A stretch of 64,000 bases of DNA from CAYREX01 sp964423505 (GTDB lineage Bacteria; Fermentibacterota; Fermentibacteria; Fermentibacterales; JCC-6). The DNA is taken from NCBI GenBank assembly GCA_964423505.1, contig CAYREX010000004.1:111104-175103 (forward strand), written 5' to 3'. Below are positions 24,097-31,547 of this stretch, one piece after another; position 1 is the stretch's first letter, and the number at the start of each line of letters is the position of its first letter. The notes beneath the pieces are model-generated. The model searched no databases. It had not been told where the DNA came from and was given only the letters and a program-made list of their open reading frames with translations. Both the position numbers and the translations under genes were made by a program.

Positions 24097-25776
24097 ATGC
24101 CGGTAGACGGAGCAGAGGGAATGGCCCGGGACGTTCGGGAGAGGGTGGACAGCCTTCTGGAGCGGCACGGCGGCGTGAAAGCCGACCCCCGCAGGCGTGA
24201 GATGATAGAGGCGGCGGCAGAGGGGGGAGAGGCCCTCGTCAGCGCCTCCGGAGCCCTCGCCACCTGGACGCCGCCCGAGTCTACCGGGCGGAGCCCGAAG
24301 GACACCGTCATAGTCAGGCGCCCCGGGAGCGAGGATACAATCGACTGGACGAGTCCCAACAACATACCCGTCGATGCCGACACCTTCGACATGGTCATGG
24401 ATGACGCCCTTCGGGCGCTCGGAGAGAGGGCCGAGCTCTACGTGACCGACCGTGTCATAGGGGCCGACCCCTCCTACTCGCTGCCGGTCAGGGTGGTAAC
24501 GGACAGGGCGCTGGTGGCCCTGTTCACCGACAACATGTTCAGGCCCGTGGGGGAGGCCGACTCCGGGAGCGTCTTCGCAGACAGGCCCTTCACCCTCCTC
24601 GTGCTCCCCTACGATAAGCTGGACCCCTCCAGGTACGAGGGAAGGCTCCGCGTGGACCCGAGACTGGGGCACACCTCCACGATGATGGTCGGCATGGACA
24701 TGGACAGACGTGTCGGGATAGTCTTCGGCTCCGCCTACTGCGGAAGCGTCAAGAAGCTGATGTTCACGGTCATGAACTACATACTGCCGGAGGAGGGCGT
24801 GCTGCCGCTGCACTGCAGCGCCAACGAGGGGCCGGACGGTGTCTGCGCCCTCCTGCTGGGGCTCTCGGGCACGGGGAAGACGACCCTTTCGGCCGACGCA
24901 TCAAGGGCATTGCTCGGCGACGACGAGCACGGCTGGGGCGACAACGGAGTGGCCAACTTCGAGAACGGCTGCTACGCGAAGCTCATCGACCTGAGCAGGA
25001 AGAACGAGCCGGAGATATGGAACGCCTGCTTCCACGACGACGACTGGAGGTCGCACGGAGCGATCATAGAGAACGCCCTGATGTACCCGGACGGGCGCTT
25101 CGACCTCTACGACGACAGGCTCACCCCCAACTCCAGGGGCTCCTACCCGCTCCGCTACCTCAGCAACATCAAGCCCTCGTCCGTCTCCGGCCATCCCCGG
25201 ACCATCCTCTTCCTCACGGCCGACGCAAACGGGGTCATACCTCCAGTCTCCAGGCTGAACGAGGGACAGGCGATGTTCTGGTTCCTCATGGGCTACACCA
25301 GCAAGCTCGCCGGGACGGAGACGGGCATCACCGAGCCGGTGAGCACCTTCTCACGTTTCTTCGGGGAGCCGTTCATGCCCCGCAACCCGGACATCTACGC
25401 GTCGATGCTGGGGGAGCGCATGCGGCGTCACGGCACCGAGGTCTACCTGATAAACACCGGTTGGAGCGGGGGACCCTACGGGGTGGGATCCAGGATCGAC
25501 CTGCCACTCACGAGGAAGATGGTGGACGCTGTCCTCTCCGGCGCCCTCGGGGACGTCACCTTCCACCAGGACCCGGTGTTCGGGGTTATGGTGCCGGACG
25601 ACTGTCCCGGCCTGCCCGAGGGGAGCATGCTGGACCCGGTCAACACCTGGCCCGACAGGGATGCCTACGCGGAGAGGGCTGCGAAGCTGGCCGGCGAGTT
25701 CAGGGAGCACTTCGAGAAGGCGTACGGGGACAAGGGGCTTCCCGAGGAGATAGTGAGGGAGTGCCCGAGGCCCTGA
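24097..25776 (+). CDS. pckA: Phosphoenolpyruvate carboxykinase (ATP)
   Basis: A 559-residue ATP-type PEPCK interconverting oxaloacetate plus ATP with PEP, CO2 and ADP. Visible motifs: the P-loop GLSGTGKTTLSAD, the metal/substrate region GMDMDRRVGIVFGSAYCGSVKK, MNYILPEEGVLPLHCSANEG, and FLTADANGVIPPVSRL. A GGAGG precedes the ATG. In anaerobes this enzyme often runs toward oxaloacetate to conserve ATP, leading to succinate or the reductive branch used by KorDABC. The last 77 bp are overlapped by an opposite-strand gene. Confidence 0.94.
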   Translation: MPVDGAEGMARDVRERVDSLLERHGGVKADPRRREMIEAAAEGGEALVSASGALATWTPPESTGRSPKDTVIVRRPGSEDTIDWTSPNNIPVDADTFDMVMDDALRALGERAELYVTDRVIGADPSYSLPVRVVTDRALVALFTDNMFRPVGEADSGSVFADRPFTLLVLPYDKLDPSRYEGRLRVDPRLGHTSTMMVGMDMDRRVGIVFGSAYCGSVKKLMFTVMNYILPEEGVLPLHCSANEGPDGVCALLLGLSGTGKTTLSADASRALLGDDEHGWGDNGVANFENGCYAKLIDLSRKNEPEIWNACFHDDDWRSHGAIIENALMYPDGRFDLYDDRLTPNSRGSYPLRYLSNIKPSSVSGHPRTILFLTADANGVIPPVSRLNEGQAMFWFLMGYTSKLAGTETGITEPVSTFSRFFGEPFMPRNPDIYASMLGERMRRHGTEVYLINTGWSGGPYGVGSRIDLPLTRKMVDAVLSGALGDVTFHQDPVFGVMVPDDCPGLPEGSMLDPVNTWPDRDAYAERAAKLAGEFREHFEKAYGDKGLPEEIVRECPRP

Positions 25777-26881
25777 CAGACCGGCCCTCGGCGTCGGTCG
25801 AGCCCACGGGCCGCCCGGCCGTCCGGGCGGCCCTCCTCCTCCGGCGCCTCCCGGCCCCGCGGCTCCTCGCACCGGCAGGCCATTCGACGTAGCTCTCCAG
25901 CGGGGTGGGGCCCTGCAGGACCGTCCGCATGATCCGGGTGTCCGAGCTCTGCCCCCTGTCCTCCGCCAGCGGGGTGGAGAGGTGCCACTTGACGAGGCGG
26001 ATGCTGTCCTCCTGTATCTCGATGGCGGTTATGCATCTGGGATGGACGCAGCTCCCGCAGTTGAAGTAGGGCGGGTCGGAGGGGGCCGGGAACTCCGGCT
26101 GGTGCGTGTGGCCGGCTATGAGCGGCGTGCCGGTCTTCCGGCACCAGGCGGTCAGCTTGCTCTCCACCTGCTGCTTCAGGGCGTAGTTGCCGGCAGGGGT
26201 GATTCGCGGCCTCAGCCCGGCGTTCTGGAGCATGCGCCAGACGTGCCTGACCAGGAATCGGCTCAGCGGCCAGAGCCTGTCGCCGAACAGCTCGCCCTGT
26301 TGCCCGTGGGCAACCAGCACCTCCAGGTCGGTCTCCCGGTGTCGGAGCACAAGAGCCTCCCTCGAGCGGAGCCGCCTCAGGACCGGCCTGTCGTCCGGAG
26401 GGGGAGCCTCTCCTCGAATGACCCTTCGGAGCAGCTCCGGGTCCATGTCCTCCAGGATCGGACTGGGACGGCCGTCGAAGTAGGACCAAAGGGCCGGCAT
26501 CAGCTCCAGGTCGATCCTCTCCTGGCTCCTCCATAGATTGTTGTGGTTACCCCATATCTGTATGAAGCGACCCTCGGAGTGCAGGAAGCCCAGCCTGACG
26601 TAGACGTCGCTGTAGGCCCACCATATCTGCGAGAAGTCGGAGTTCTCCCAGAGCTCCTCGCCGTCGCCTACCTCGACGTACGTGAAGCCGCGGCTCCTGT
26701 AGAAGGCCAGGGCGTGCATGAAGATGATCCGGTTGTGCGCGAAGTCGTCGCCGCGGCCGCCGTTGCCCCTGTGACAGTCGCTCATGAACACGAGGCGGCT
26801 GTCGCCGTCCATGAGCAGCGGCTCGCTCCGGTTCTCCTCGAGCAGTGCATCGAGCTTGCGCCCCGGTCCACCCGGACCCAT
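25700..26881 (-). CDS. Calcineurin-like metallophosphoesterase
   Basis: A roughly 393-residue protein with metallophosphoesterase motifs in order: SDCHRGNG (D-x-H), EVGDGEE (GD), IWGNHNN (GNH), VAHGQQ and AGHTHQP. These bind a two-metal centre; substrates in this broad family range from nucleotides to lipid A precursors. I take the ATG at 26881, preceded by AAGGGAG; upstream Mets at 26965 and 27010 lack a ribosome site. The last 55 residues are Arg- and Ala-rich low complexity and lie antisense to the pckA end, so the conserved domain probably ends near 25870. Convergent with pckA, divergent from glnA. Confidence 0.75.
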   Translation of the reverse strand: MGPGGPGRKLDALLEENRSEPLLMDGDSRLVFMSDCHRGNGGRGDDFAHNRIIFMHALAFYRSRGFTYVEVGDGEELWENSDFSQIWWAYSDVYVRLGFLHSEGRFIQIWGNHNNLWRSQERIDLELMPALWSYFDGRPSPILEDMDPELLRRVIRGEAPPPDDRPVLRRLRSREALVLRHRETDLEVLVAHGQQGELFGDRLWPLSRFLVRHVWRMLQNAGLRPRITPAGNYALKQQVESKLTAWCRKTGTPLIAGHTHQPEFPAPSDPPYFNCGSCVHPRCITAIEIQEDSIRLVKWHLSTPLAEDRGQSSDTRIMRTVLQGPTPLESYVEWPAGARSRGAGRRRRRRAARTAGRPVGSTDAEGRSVRASGTPSLSPREAPCPRTPSRSAP

Positions 26882-26972
26882 TCGGCTCCCTTCGGAAGAC
26901 TGTTCACCCGGACGATTCTCGCATTCTGTTAGATGAGTGTTAGGAGCTGGCGTATCGTTCCGCATAGTGGCG

Positions 26973-27000
26973 TTGTCTTTCCTGCGGATTGTGCTATTGT
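26973..27000 (+). promoter_or_regulatory. Candidate glnA promoter
   Basis: TTGTCT, a 16-base spacer and TATTGT, in the AT-richer region between the divergent phosphoesterase and glnA genes, about 85 bp before the glnA start. Confidence 0.35.
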
Positions 27001-27012
27001 CGGTCATCAAAT

Positions 27013-27059
27013 TGCAGAATTGTGGGGTCGCAACGCCCGTTTCGCCCCGTCATTCTGCA
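27013..27059. promoter_or_regulatory. TGCAGAAT inverted repeat upstream of glnA
   Basis: TGCAGAAT (27013-27020) and ATTCTGCA (27052-27059) are perfect 8-bp inverted arms, 31 bases apart. They lie between the candidate promoter and the glnA ribosome-binding site, where a nitrogen regulator might bind. No known regulator consensus is matched. Confidence 0.3.
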
Positions 27060-27083
27060 GAACGTTTGGAAGGGAGGGGACGG

Positions 27084-28415
27084 ATGGCTGCCAGCGCAGA
27101 GGAGGTCCTGGCCACCTGCAGTGAGCGGAGCGTGCACTTCCTCAGGCTCCAGTTCACAGACATCGACGGCATCGTCAAGAACGTGGAGGTCCCGGAGAGC
27201 CAGTTCGGCAAGGCGCTGGCCGGCAGGGTGATGTTCGACGGCTCCTCCATCGAGGGCTTCACCAGGATAGAGGAGTCGGACATGCTCCTCGTCCCCGACC
27301 TGGAGACTTTCGCCGTCTTCCCCTGGAGGACCGGTCGGGGGATGGTGGGCAGGCTGATCTGCGACGTCGCCAACCCCGACGGCTCCCCGTTCGAGGGCTG
27401 TCCCAGGACGGTGCTCAGGAGGACGGTCGCAAGGGCGGCCTCGATGGGCTACGGCGTCATGGCGGGGCCGGAGGCGGAGTTCTTCCTCTTCCAGCTCGAC
27501 GAGCATGGCGACCCGGTGACCGAGACCCACGACAGGGGCGGCTACTTCGACCTCTCTCCGGTGGACAGGGGGGAGGAGGCCCGGCGGGACATAGCGCTCG
27601 TCCTGGAGGCGATGGGCTACGAGGTGGAGGCGGCGCACCACGAGGTGGCCCCCGGCCAGCACGAGATCGACTTCCGCTACGCCGATGCGGTGCGGACCGC
27701 TGACAACATCGTCACCTTCCGGTTCGTGGTGAAGAAGGTCGCTCTGCAGCACGGCCTCCACGCCACCTTCATGCCCAAGCCGCTCTCCGGCGAGAACGGC
27801 TCCGGCATGCACACCAACATGTCCCTCTTCACCGCGGACGGCAGGAACGCCTTCGACGACCCGGAGGGCCCCATGGGGCTCTCCGGCGATGCCAGGGGCT
27901 TCATAGGAGGGCTGCTGGACCACGCCAGGGCCACCGTGGCGGTCACCAACCCGCTGGTCAACTCCTACAAGAGGCTCGTCCCCGGCCACGAGGCTCCCAC
28001 CAACGTGGCCTGGTCGGAGAAGAACCGCTCCCCGCTCATAAGGGTGCCCGCCTGCAGGGGGGAGGAGACCAGGTGCGAGGTCAGGGTTCCCGACCCCTCC
28101 TGCAACCCGTACCTCGCCCTGACCGTGCTCCTCGCAGCCGGGCTGGACGGCATCGAGCGGGGTCTGGACTGCGGCGAGCCGGTAGTGGGCAACGTGTTCG
28201 AGATGAGCCAGAGGGAGAAGAGGCGCCGCAGGATACGCGAGCTGCCCTCCAACCTGCTGGACGCCCTCCGGTTCATGGAGAAGGACGGCGTGGTGCGCGA
28301 AGCGCTTGGGGACCATGTCTTCGAGCACTTCCTGCTCAACAAGACCAGGGAGTGGGAGGAGTACATAAGGGTCATACACCACTGGGAGATAGAGAGATAC
28401 CTCGACCGGTACTAG
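27084..28415 (+). CDS. glnA: Glutamine synthetase, type I
   Basis: A 443-residue GSI. The start is MAASAEEVLATCSE after AAGGGAGGGG; the longer open frame covers the promoter region. Signature stretches: FTDIDGIVKNVEVP, MFDGSSIEGF, GPEAEFFLF, FMPKPLSGENGSGMHTNMSLF (ATP loop) and VNSYKRLVPGHEAPTNVAWS with NRSPLIRVPA. The region holding the adenylylated Tyr in GSI-beta enzymes reads RRIRELPSNLLDAL and has no Tyr. The enzyme is thus of the short GSI-alpha type, probably controlled by feedback or transcription. Stands alone before rex. Confidence 0.95.
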   Translation: MAASAEEVLATCSERSVHFLRLQFTDIDGIVKNVEVPESQFGKALAGRVMFDGSSIEGFTRIEESDMLLVPDLETFAVFPWRTGRGMVGRLICDVANPDGSPFEGCPRTVLRRTVARAASMGYGVMAGPEAEFFLFQLDEHGDPVTETHDRGGYFDLSPVDRGEEARRDIALVLEAMGYEVEAAHHEVAPGQHEIDFRYADAVRTADNIVTFRFVVKKVALQHGLHATFMPKPLSGENGSGMHTNMSLFTADGRNAFDDPEGPMGLSGDARGFIGGLLDHARATVAVTNPLVNSYKRLVPGHEAPTNVAWSEKNRSPLIRVPACRGEETRCEVRVPDPSCNPYLALTVLLAAGLDGIERGLDCGEPVVGNVFEMSQREKRRRRIRELPSNLLDALRFMEKDGVVREALGDHVFEHFLLNKTREWEEYIRVIHHWEIERYLDRY

Positions 28416-28461
28416 CCCGGCGCGAGGGTCTTGACGGCGACGCAGTCGTCCTCCTAGATTA

Positions 28462-28481
28462 GTGATTGTTCGAACAATCAC
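28462..28481. promoter_or_regulatory. Perfect 20-bp palindrome, probable Rex operator
   Basis: GTGATTGTTCGAACAATCAC is a perfect palindrome ending 13 bases before the rex ATG. Its core TTGTTCGAACAA has the TTGT...ACAA layout of Rex boxes (TTGTGA/TTGTTA types). I infer that Rex represses its own operon here, which includes the Mbx-like complex. Confidence 0.75.
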
Positions 28482-28494
28482 AAATGGGGGATGC

Positions 28495-29154
28495 ATGGCC
28501 GCTCCGACGCAGTTGCCGGACAGGGTCTCCGAGATAACAGTCAGGCGTCTCAGCCACTATGCGAGGTGTCTTCGCATGGCCATGGAGCAGGGGGTGGACA
28601 CCGTCACTTCCGCCCACCTGGCAAGGCGGTGCGGCATATCCTCCTCGGCGGTGCGCAAGGACCTGGCGCTCTTCGGCGACTTCGGCAAGCAGGGCTCCGG
28701 CTACGACACCGGCTCGCTTCTGGCCAACATCGAGAGGATACTCGGCACCGACCCGCCCCCCCCGGTGGTCGTCGTCGGGGTCGGCAACATAGGCAGGGCT
28801 CTCCTGCTGTCCGGTATCGATGGCACGGGGGGGCGATACGAGTACGCCGCCGCCTTCGACGAGGACCCCGACATCGCAGGCGGCGAGGTAGGCGGGGTGC
28901 AGGTCCATCCGATGGAGCGCCTGCCGGATGTCCTGGCGGACCTCGGCCGCTGCATCGCAGTCGTTGCGGTCCCGCCCGGCAGCGGACAGTCGGTGGTGGA
29001 CCGGCTAGTCGCATGCGGCTGCACCTCCCTTCTGAGCTTCACCCTGGAGCCACTCCGACTTCCGGAGGGCGCAGAACTCCGCTACGTCGAGATATCCACC
29101 GAGCTTGACCTCCTCGCGCACAGGGCAGGGGTCAGGGATGGAGGCCCCGGGTGA
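28495..29154 (+). CDS. rex: Redox-sensing transcriptional repressor Rex
   Basis: A 219-residue Rex. The N-terminal winged helix includes LSHYARCLRMAMEQG and SSSAVRKDLALFGDFGKQGSGYD, followed by the NAD-binding Rossmann motif VVVGVGNIGRALL and a C-terminal helix for dimer exchange (EISTELDLLAHRAG). Rex binds DNA at low NADH/NAD+ and lets go when NADH rises. The start at 28495 follows GGGGG. Its stop overlaps the GTG of the first subunit gene of the Mbx-like operon, so the redox sensor is built into the operon and should tie its expression to NADH level. Confidence 0.93.
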   Translation: MAAPTQLPDRVSEITVRRLSHYARCLRMAMEQGVDTVTSAHLARRCGISSSAVRKDLALFGDFGKQGSGYDTGSLLANIERILGTDPPPPVVVVGVGNIGRALLLSGIDGTGGRYEYAAAFDEDPDIAGGEVGGVQVHPMERLPDVLADLGRCIAVVAVPPGSGQSVVDRLVACGCTSLLSFTLEPLRLPEGAELRYVEISTELDLLAHRAGVRDGGPG

Positions 29155-29660
29155 GCGGCTCCGGCATCCCGAGGGTCCTCTTCAGCACCGTTGCCCTGAT
29201 GCTGGTCTGGATGGCGCTCACCCTCTCGCTGGACGTCGGCGAGCTGGTTCTGGGCGCGGCCGTCTCCCTCCTGGTGGCGGCCTCCACCGGTGGAGCCTTC
29301 ACCGGCGGCATGCACCGGCTGCTGGCCCCGAGGAGGCTGCTGGCCGCCCTCTCCTACGGAGGCTACTTCATACTCCAGATGGTCCGGGCCAACCTGGACG
29401 TCCTTCTCAGGGTCATGAGGCCGAGGGTGCCCGTCCGCCCCGGCATAGTAGCCGCCTCGCTGACGCTTCCCAGCATGAGGGCACGTACCGTGGTGGCGAA
29501 CTCGATAACGCTCACCCCCGGCACCCTCACGGTCGACCTGGACCGGGAGGCCGGGCTGATCTACGTCCACTGGATATCCCTGCCCGAGGGTGACGCCGGG
29601 GAGGAGACCCAGAGGATGGTTGACGGTTTCGCGAGGAGGATGGCGGTGCTCCTTGGCTGA
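29151..29660 (+). CDS. Mrp/Mbx antiporter-type subunit (MnhE-like, position A)
   Basis: A 169-residue protein of the MnhE/MrpE family: two or three N-terminal membrane segments (VALMLVWMALTLSL; LVLGAAVSLLVAAST), then the soluble part with RPGIVAASLTLPSMRARTVVANSITLTPGTLTVDL, the signature of the family. Starts with GTG overlapping the rex stop. Corresponds to subunit A of archaeal Mbh/Mbx complexes, part of the sodium-translocating module. First of eleven coupled genes up to 39400. Confidence 0.9.
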   Translation: MSGSGIPRVLFSTVALMLVWMALTLSLDVGELVLGAAVSLLVAASTGGAFTGGMHRLLAPRRLLAALSYGGYFILQMVRANLDVLLRVMRPRVPVRPGIVAASLTLPSMRARTVVANSITLTPGTLTVDLDREAGLIYVHWISLPEGDAGEETQRMVDGFARRMAVLLG

Positions 29661-29916
29661 TGCGGTAGCCTGGGCGCTCCTGGGGCTGATGGGAGCCGGG
29701 ACGCTCCTCTCCTTCGTCCGGCTCATGCTCGGCCGTACTGTCGCGGACAGGGCTGTTGCGCTGGACGCGGCAACCCTCATAACGACCAACGTGATGGTGC
29801 TCTCCGCCCTCCTCTCCGGGCGCTCGTTCCTGCTGGACGTGGCCCTGGTCTATGCGGTCCTCTCCTTCCTCGGGGTGCTTGCTCTGGCAAGGTACCTGGA
29901 CGGGGGCATAAGGTGA
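29653..29916 (+). CDS. Mrp/Mbx antiporter-type subunit (MnhF-like, position B)
   Basis: An 87-residue protein with three membrane segments (WALLGLMGAGTLLSFVRLML; ITTNVMVLSALLSG; LDVALVYAVLSFLGVLALARY), as in MnhF/MrpF. I start it at the TTG at 29653, overlapping the previous gene by 8 bp, because no ATG or GTG in frame gives the family length of about 90. Part of the cation-translocating module of the Mbx-like complex. Confidence 0.85.
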   Translation: MADAVAWALLGLMGAGTLLSFVRLMLGRTVADRAVALDAATLITTNVMVLSALLSGRSFLLDVALVYAVLSFLGVLALARYLDGGIR

Positions 29917-30251
29917 GCCCCCTGGCGGTCGCAGGGCACGTGCTTGCAGGGCTCGGCGGCTTCATCCTGTTCGCCAGCGGCCTGGGCGTTCTCCGCATGC
30001 CCGACGCCTGGAACCGGATGCACGCAGGCACCAAGGCCACCACGCTGGGGACCATGGCTTTCATGATCGGCGTCGGCCTGATCGAGCCGGGATGGCTTCC
30101 CAAGCTTGTCCTTCTCGTACTGTTCGTGATCCTGACCAACCCGGTCTCCAGCCACGCGCTGGCCAGGGCAGTCCACATGAGGGAGGACGAGCGGCCCGAC
30201 AACCTGGAGCGGGACGATCTGGAGGGCCGGGGGGAGGAGGCCGAGGAATGA
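29913..30251 (+). CDS. Mrp/Mbx antiporter-type subunit (MnhG-like, position C)
   Basis: A 112-residue protein with the MnhG/MrpG signature FASGLGVLRMPDAWNRMHAGTKATTLGTM and three membrane segments, then NPVSSHALARA. It carries an extra acidic C-terminal tail (about 25 residues) of unknown use. GTG start overlapping the previous stop. Subunit C of the Mbh/Mbx layout. Confidence 0.9.
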   Translation: MSPLAVAGHVLAGLGGFILFASGLGVLRMPDAWNRMHAGTKATTLGTMAFMIGVGLIEPGWLPKLVLLVLFVILTNPVSSHALARAVHMREDERPDNLERDDLEGRGEEAEE

Positions 30252-30499
30252 GCCCGTCGATGATGGGAGTACTCGTCACGGCCACCGGTGCGATGATGCT
30301 GGTCGCCGCCGTAGGGGTCCTTTTCGTCCGAAGCCTCCTCTCCGCCATCATCCTCACCGGCTTCGTCAGCCTGGCCGCATCGCTGCTCTTCCTGCTGATG
30401 GACGCCCCGGACGTGGCCATGACCGAGGCGAGCATAGGTGCGGGCATCGCCACCCTGATATTCCTCTGGGGCAGGGCCAGGAGCGGGGGAGACAGGTGA
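30248..30499 (+). CDS. MbhD/MbxD-like membrane subunit
   Basis: An 83-residue protein of the hydrogenase-subunit MbhD (DUF4040) type with three membrane segments and the conserved DAPDVAMTEASIGAG motif, equivalent to part of the MrpA C-terminus. ATGA overlap with the previous gene. A longer open frame upstream is a shadow of the G-like gene. Confidence 0.88.
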   Translation: MSPSMMGVLVTATGAMMLVAAVGVLFVRSLLSAIILTGFVSLAASLLFLLMDAPDVAMTEASIGAGIATLIFLWGRARSGGDR

Positions 30500-31182
30500 G
30501 GGGCGGGCTGACCCTGGTGACGATGCTCCTGCTCGGGGCGGCGGCCGCCTCGCTGCTGCCTTCGATCGGCGTGCCGGACGGGCTGGCTCCCGGGAGCTCG
30601 GGTGTGTCCTACGCGGAGGAGGGCGCATCGGTGACCGGCTCGGCCAACCTGGTGACCGCCGTGGTGGTCGTCTACCGGGGGCTGGACACCCTGGGCGAGG
30701 TAGTCGTCCTCTTCTGTGCGACCGCTGCGGTCGTGATGGCCCTGGGCATGCTCCCCCGGCGGGGCGCCGTCTCGAAGGCCAGCCCGGTTGTCTCGCTCAC
30801 GGCCCGGGTGATGCAGGCCCCCCTTCTGCTCTTCGGTATCTACATCGCCGCCCACGGCCACCTGGGCCCCGGAGGGGGATTCCCCGGCGGCGCAGTCGTC
30901 GCCTCTGCCTTCCTGCTGGCGATGCTCGGCGGTACGGGCGTCCCCCGCTCATCCCGTAGACTGCCCGCGCTGGAGTCCCTGGCGGGGCTGACCTTCGGGT
31001 TGCTGGGATTCTGGGGAATGGCCAGCATGGGCAGCTTCCTCTCCAACCTCGTACTCCCCGCCGGAACCCCGGGCGCCCTCGTCTCGGCGGGTACGGTCCC
31101 CCTGGTCTCGCTGGCCATAGGCCTGAAGGTGGCCTCCGAGCTCTCCGCCGTGTTCGCCTCCTACAGGGGGGGGCGACCGTGA
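30496..31182 (+). CDS. Fused MbhE-MbhF-like (MnhB) membrane subunit
   Basis: A 228-residue protein joining two parts. Residues 1-95 match MbhE (SANLVTAVVVVYRGLDTLGEVVVLFCATAAV). Residues 105-228 match MbhF/MnhB (MQAPLLLFGIYIAAHGHLGPGGGFPGGAVVASAFL). In archaeal Mbh these are separate genes E and F. GTG start overlapping by GTGA. It completes the MrpA/B-derived part of the ion-pumping module. Confidence 0.87.
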   Translation: MRGGLTLVTMLLLGAAAASLLPSIGVPDGLAPGSSGVSYAEEGASVTGSANLVTAVVVVYRGLDTLGEVVVLFCATAAVVMALGMLPRRGAVSKASPVVSLTARVMQAPLLLFGIYIAAHGHLGPGGGFPGGAVVASAFLLAMLGGTGVPRSSRRLPALESLAGLTFGLLGFWGMASMGSFLSNLVLPAGTPGALVSAGTVPLVSLAIGLKVASELSAVFASYRGGRP

Positions 31183-31547
31183 GCTGGGCGGTCCCGTACT
31201 GGGCGCTGGCCGGAACCGCTGTGGGCCTGGTGCTCATCGGTCTGTGGGGGGTGCTCTCCAGGAGCAGCATCCTGAGGCTTGCGCTGGCCTTCACCCTGGC
31301 CGACACGGGGGTGAACCTGCTGCTGGTCTGGGTCGGGTACGTCCCGGGCAGGGGGGTCCCCATAGCCGATGCCGGAGCGCCCGCCGACCTCTCGGCGGTT
31401 GCGGTGGACCCCCTCCCCCAGGCCCTCGTGCTCACGTCGATAGTCATAGGGGTCGCGGTCTCCGCCCTCTTCGTGGCGGTGGGCGTCCTCGCCTCCTCCC
31501 GCGTCGGCTCGTCCGACGTCCGCGCGCTCAGGAGGCTCAGATGGTGA
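31179..31547 (+). CDS. Mrp/Mbx antiporter-type subunit (MnhC/NuoK-like, position G)
   Basis: A 122-residue three-helix protein of the MnhC/NuoK family: LVLIGLWGVLSRSSILRLALAFTLADTGVNLLLV, then DPLPQALVLTSIVIGVAVSALFVAVGV, the conserved ALVLTAIVI-type helix. GTG start overlapping the previous stop; its own stop overlaps the ATG of the large fused antiporter subunit by 7 bp. Confidence 0.9.
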   Translation: MSWAVPYWALAGTAVGLVLIGLWGVLSRSSILRLALAFTLADTGVNLLLVWVGYVPGRGVPIADAGAPADLSAVAVDPLPQALVLTSIVIGVAVSALFVAVGVLASSRVGSSDVRALRRLRW

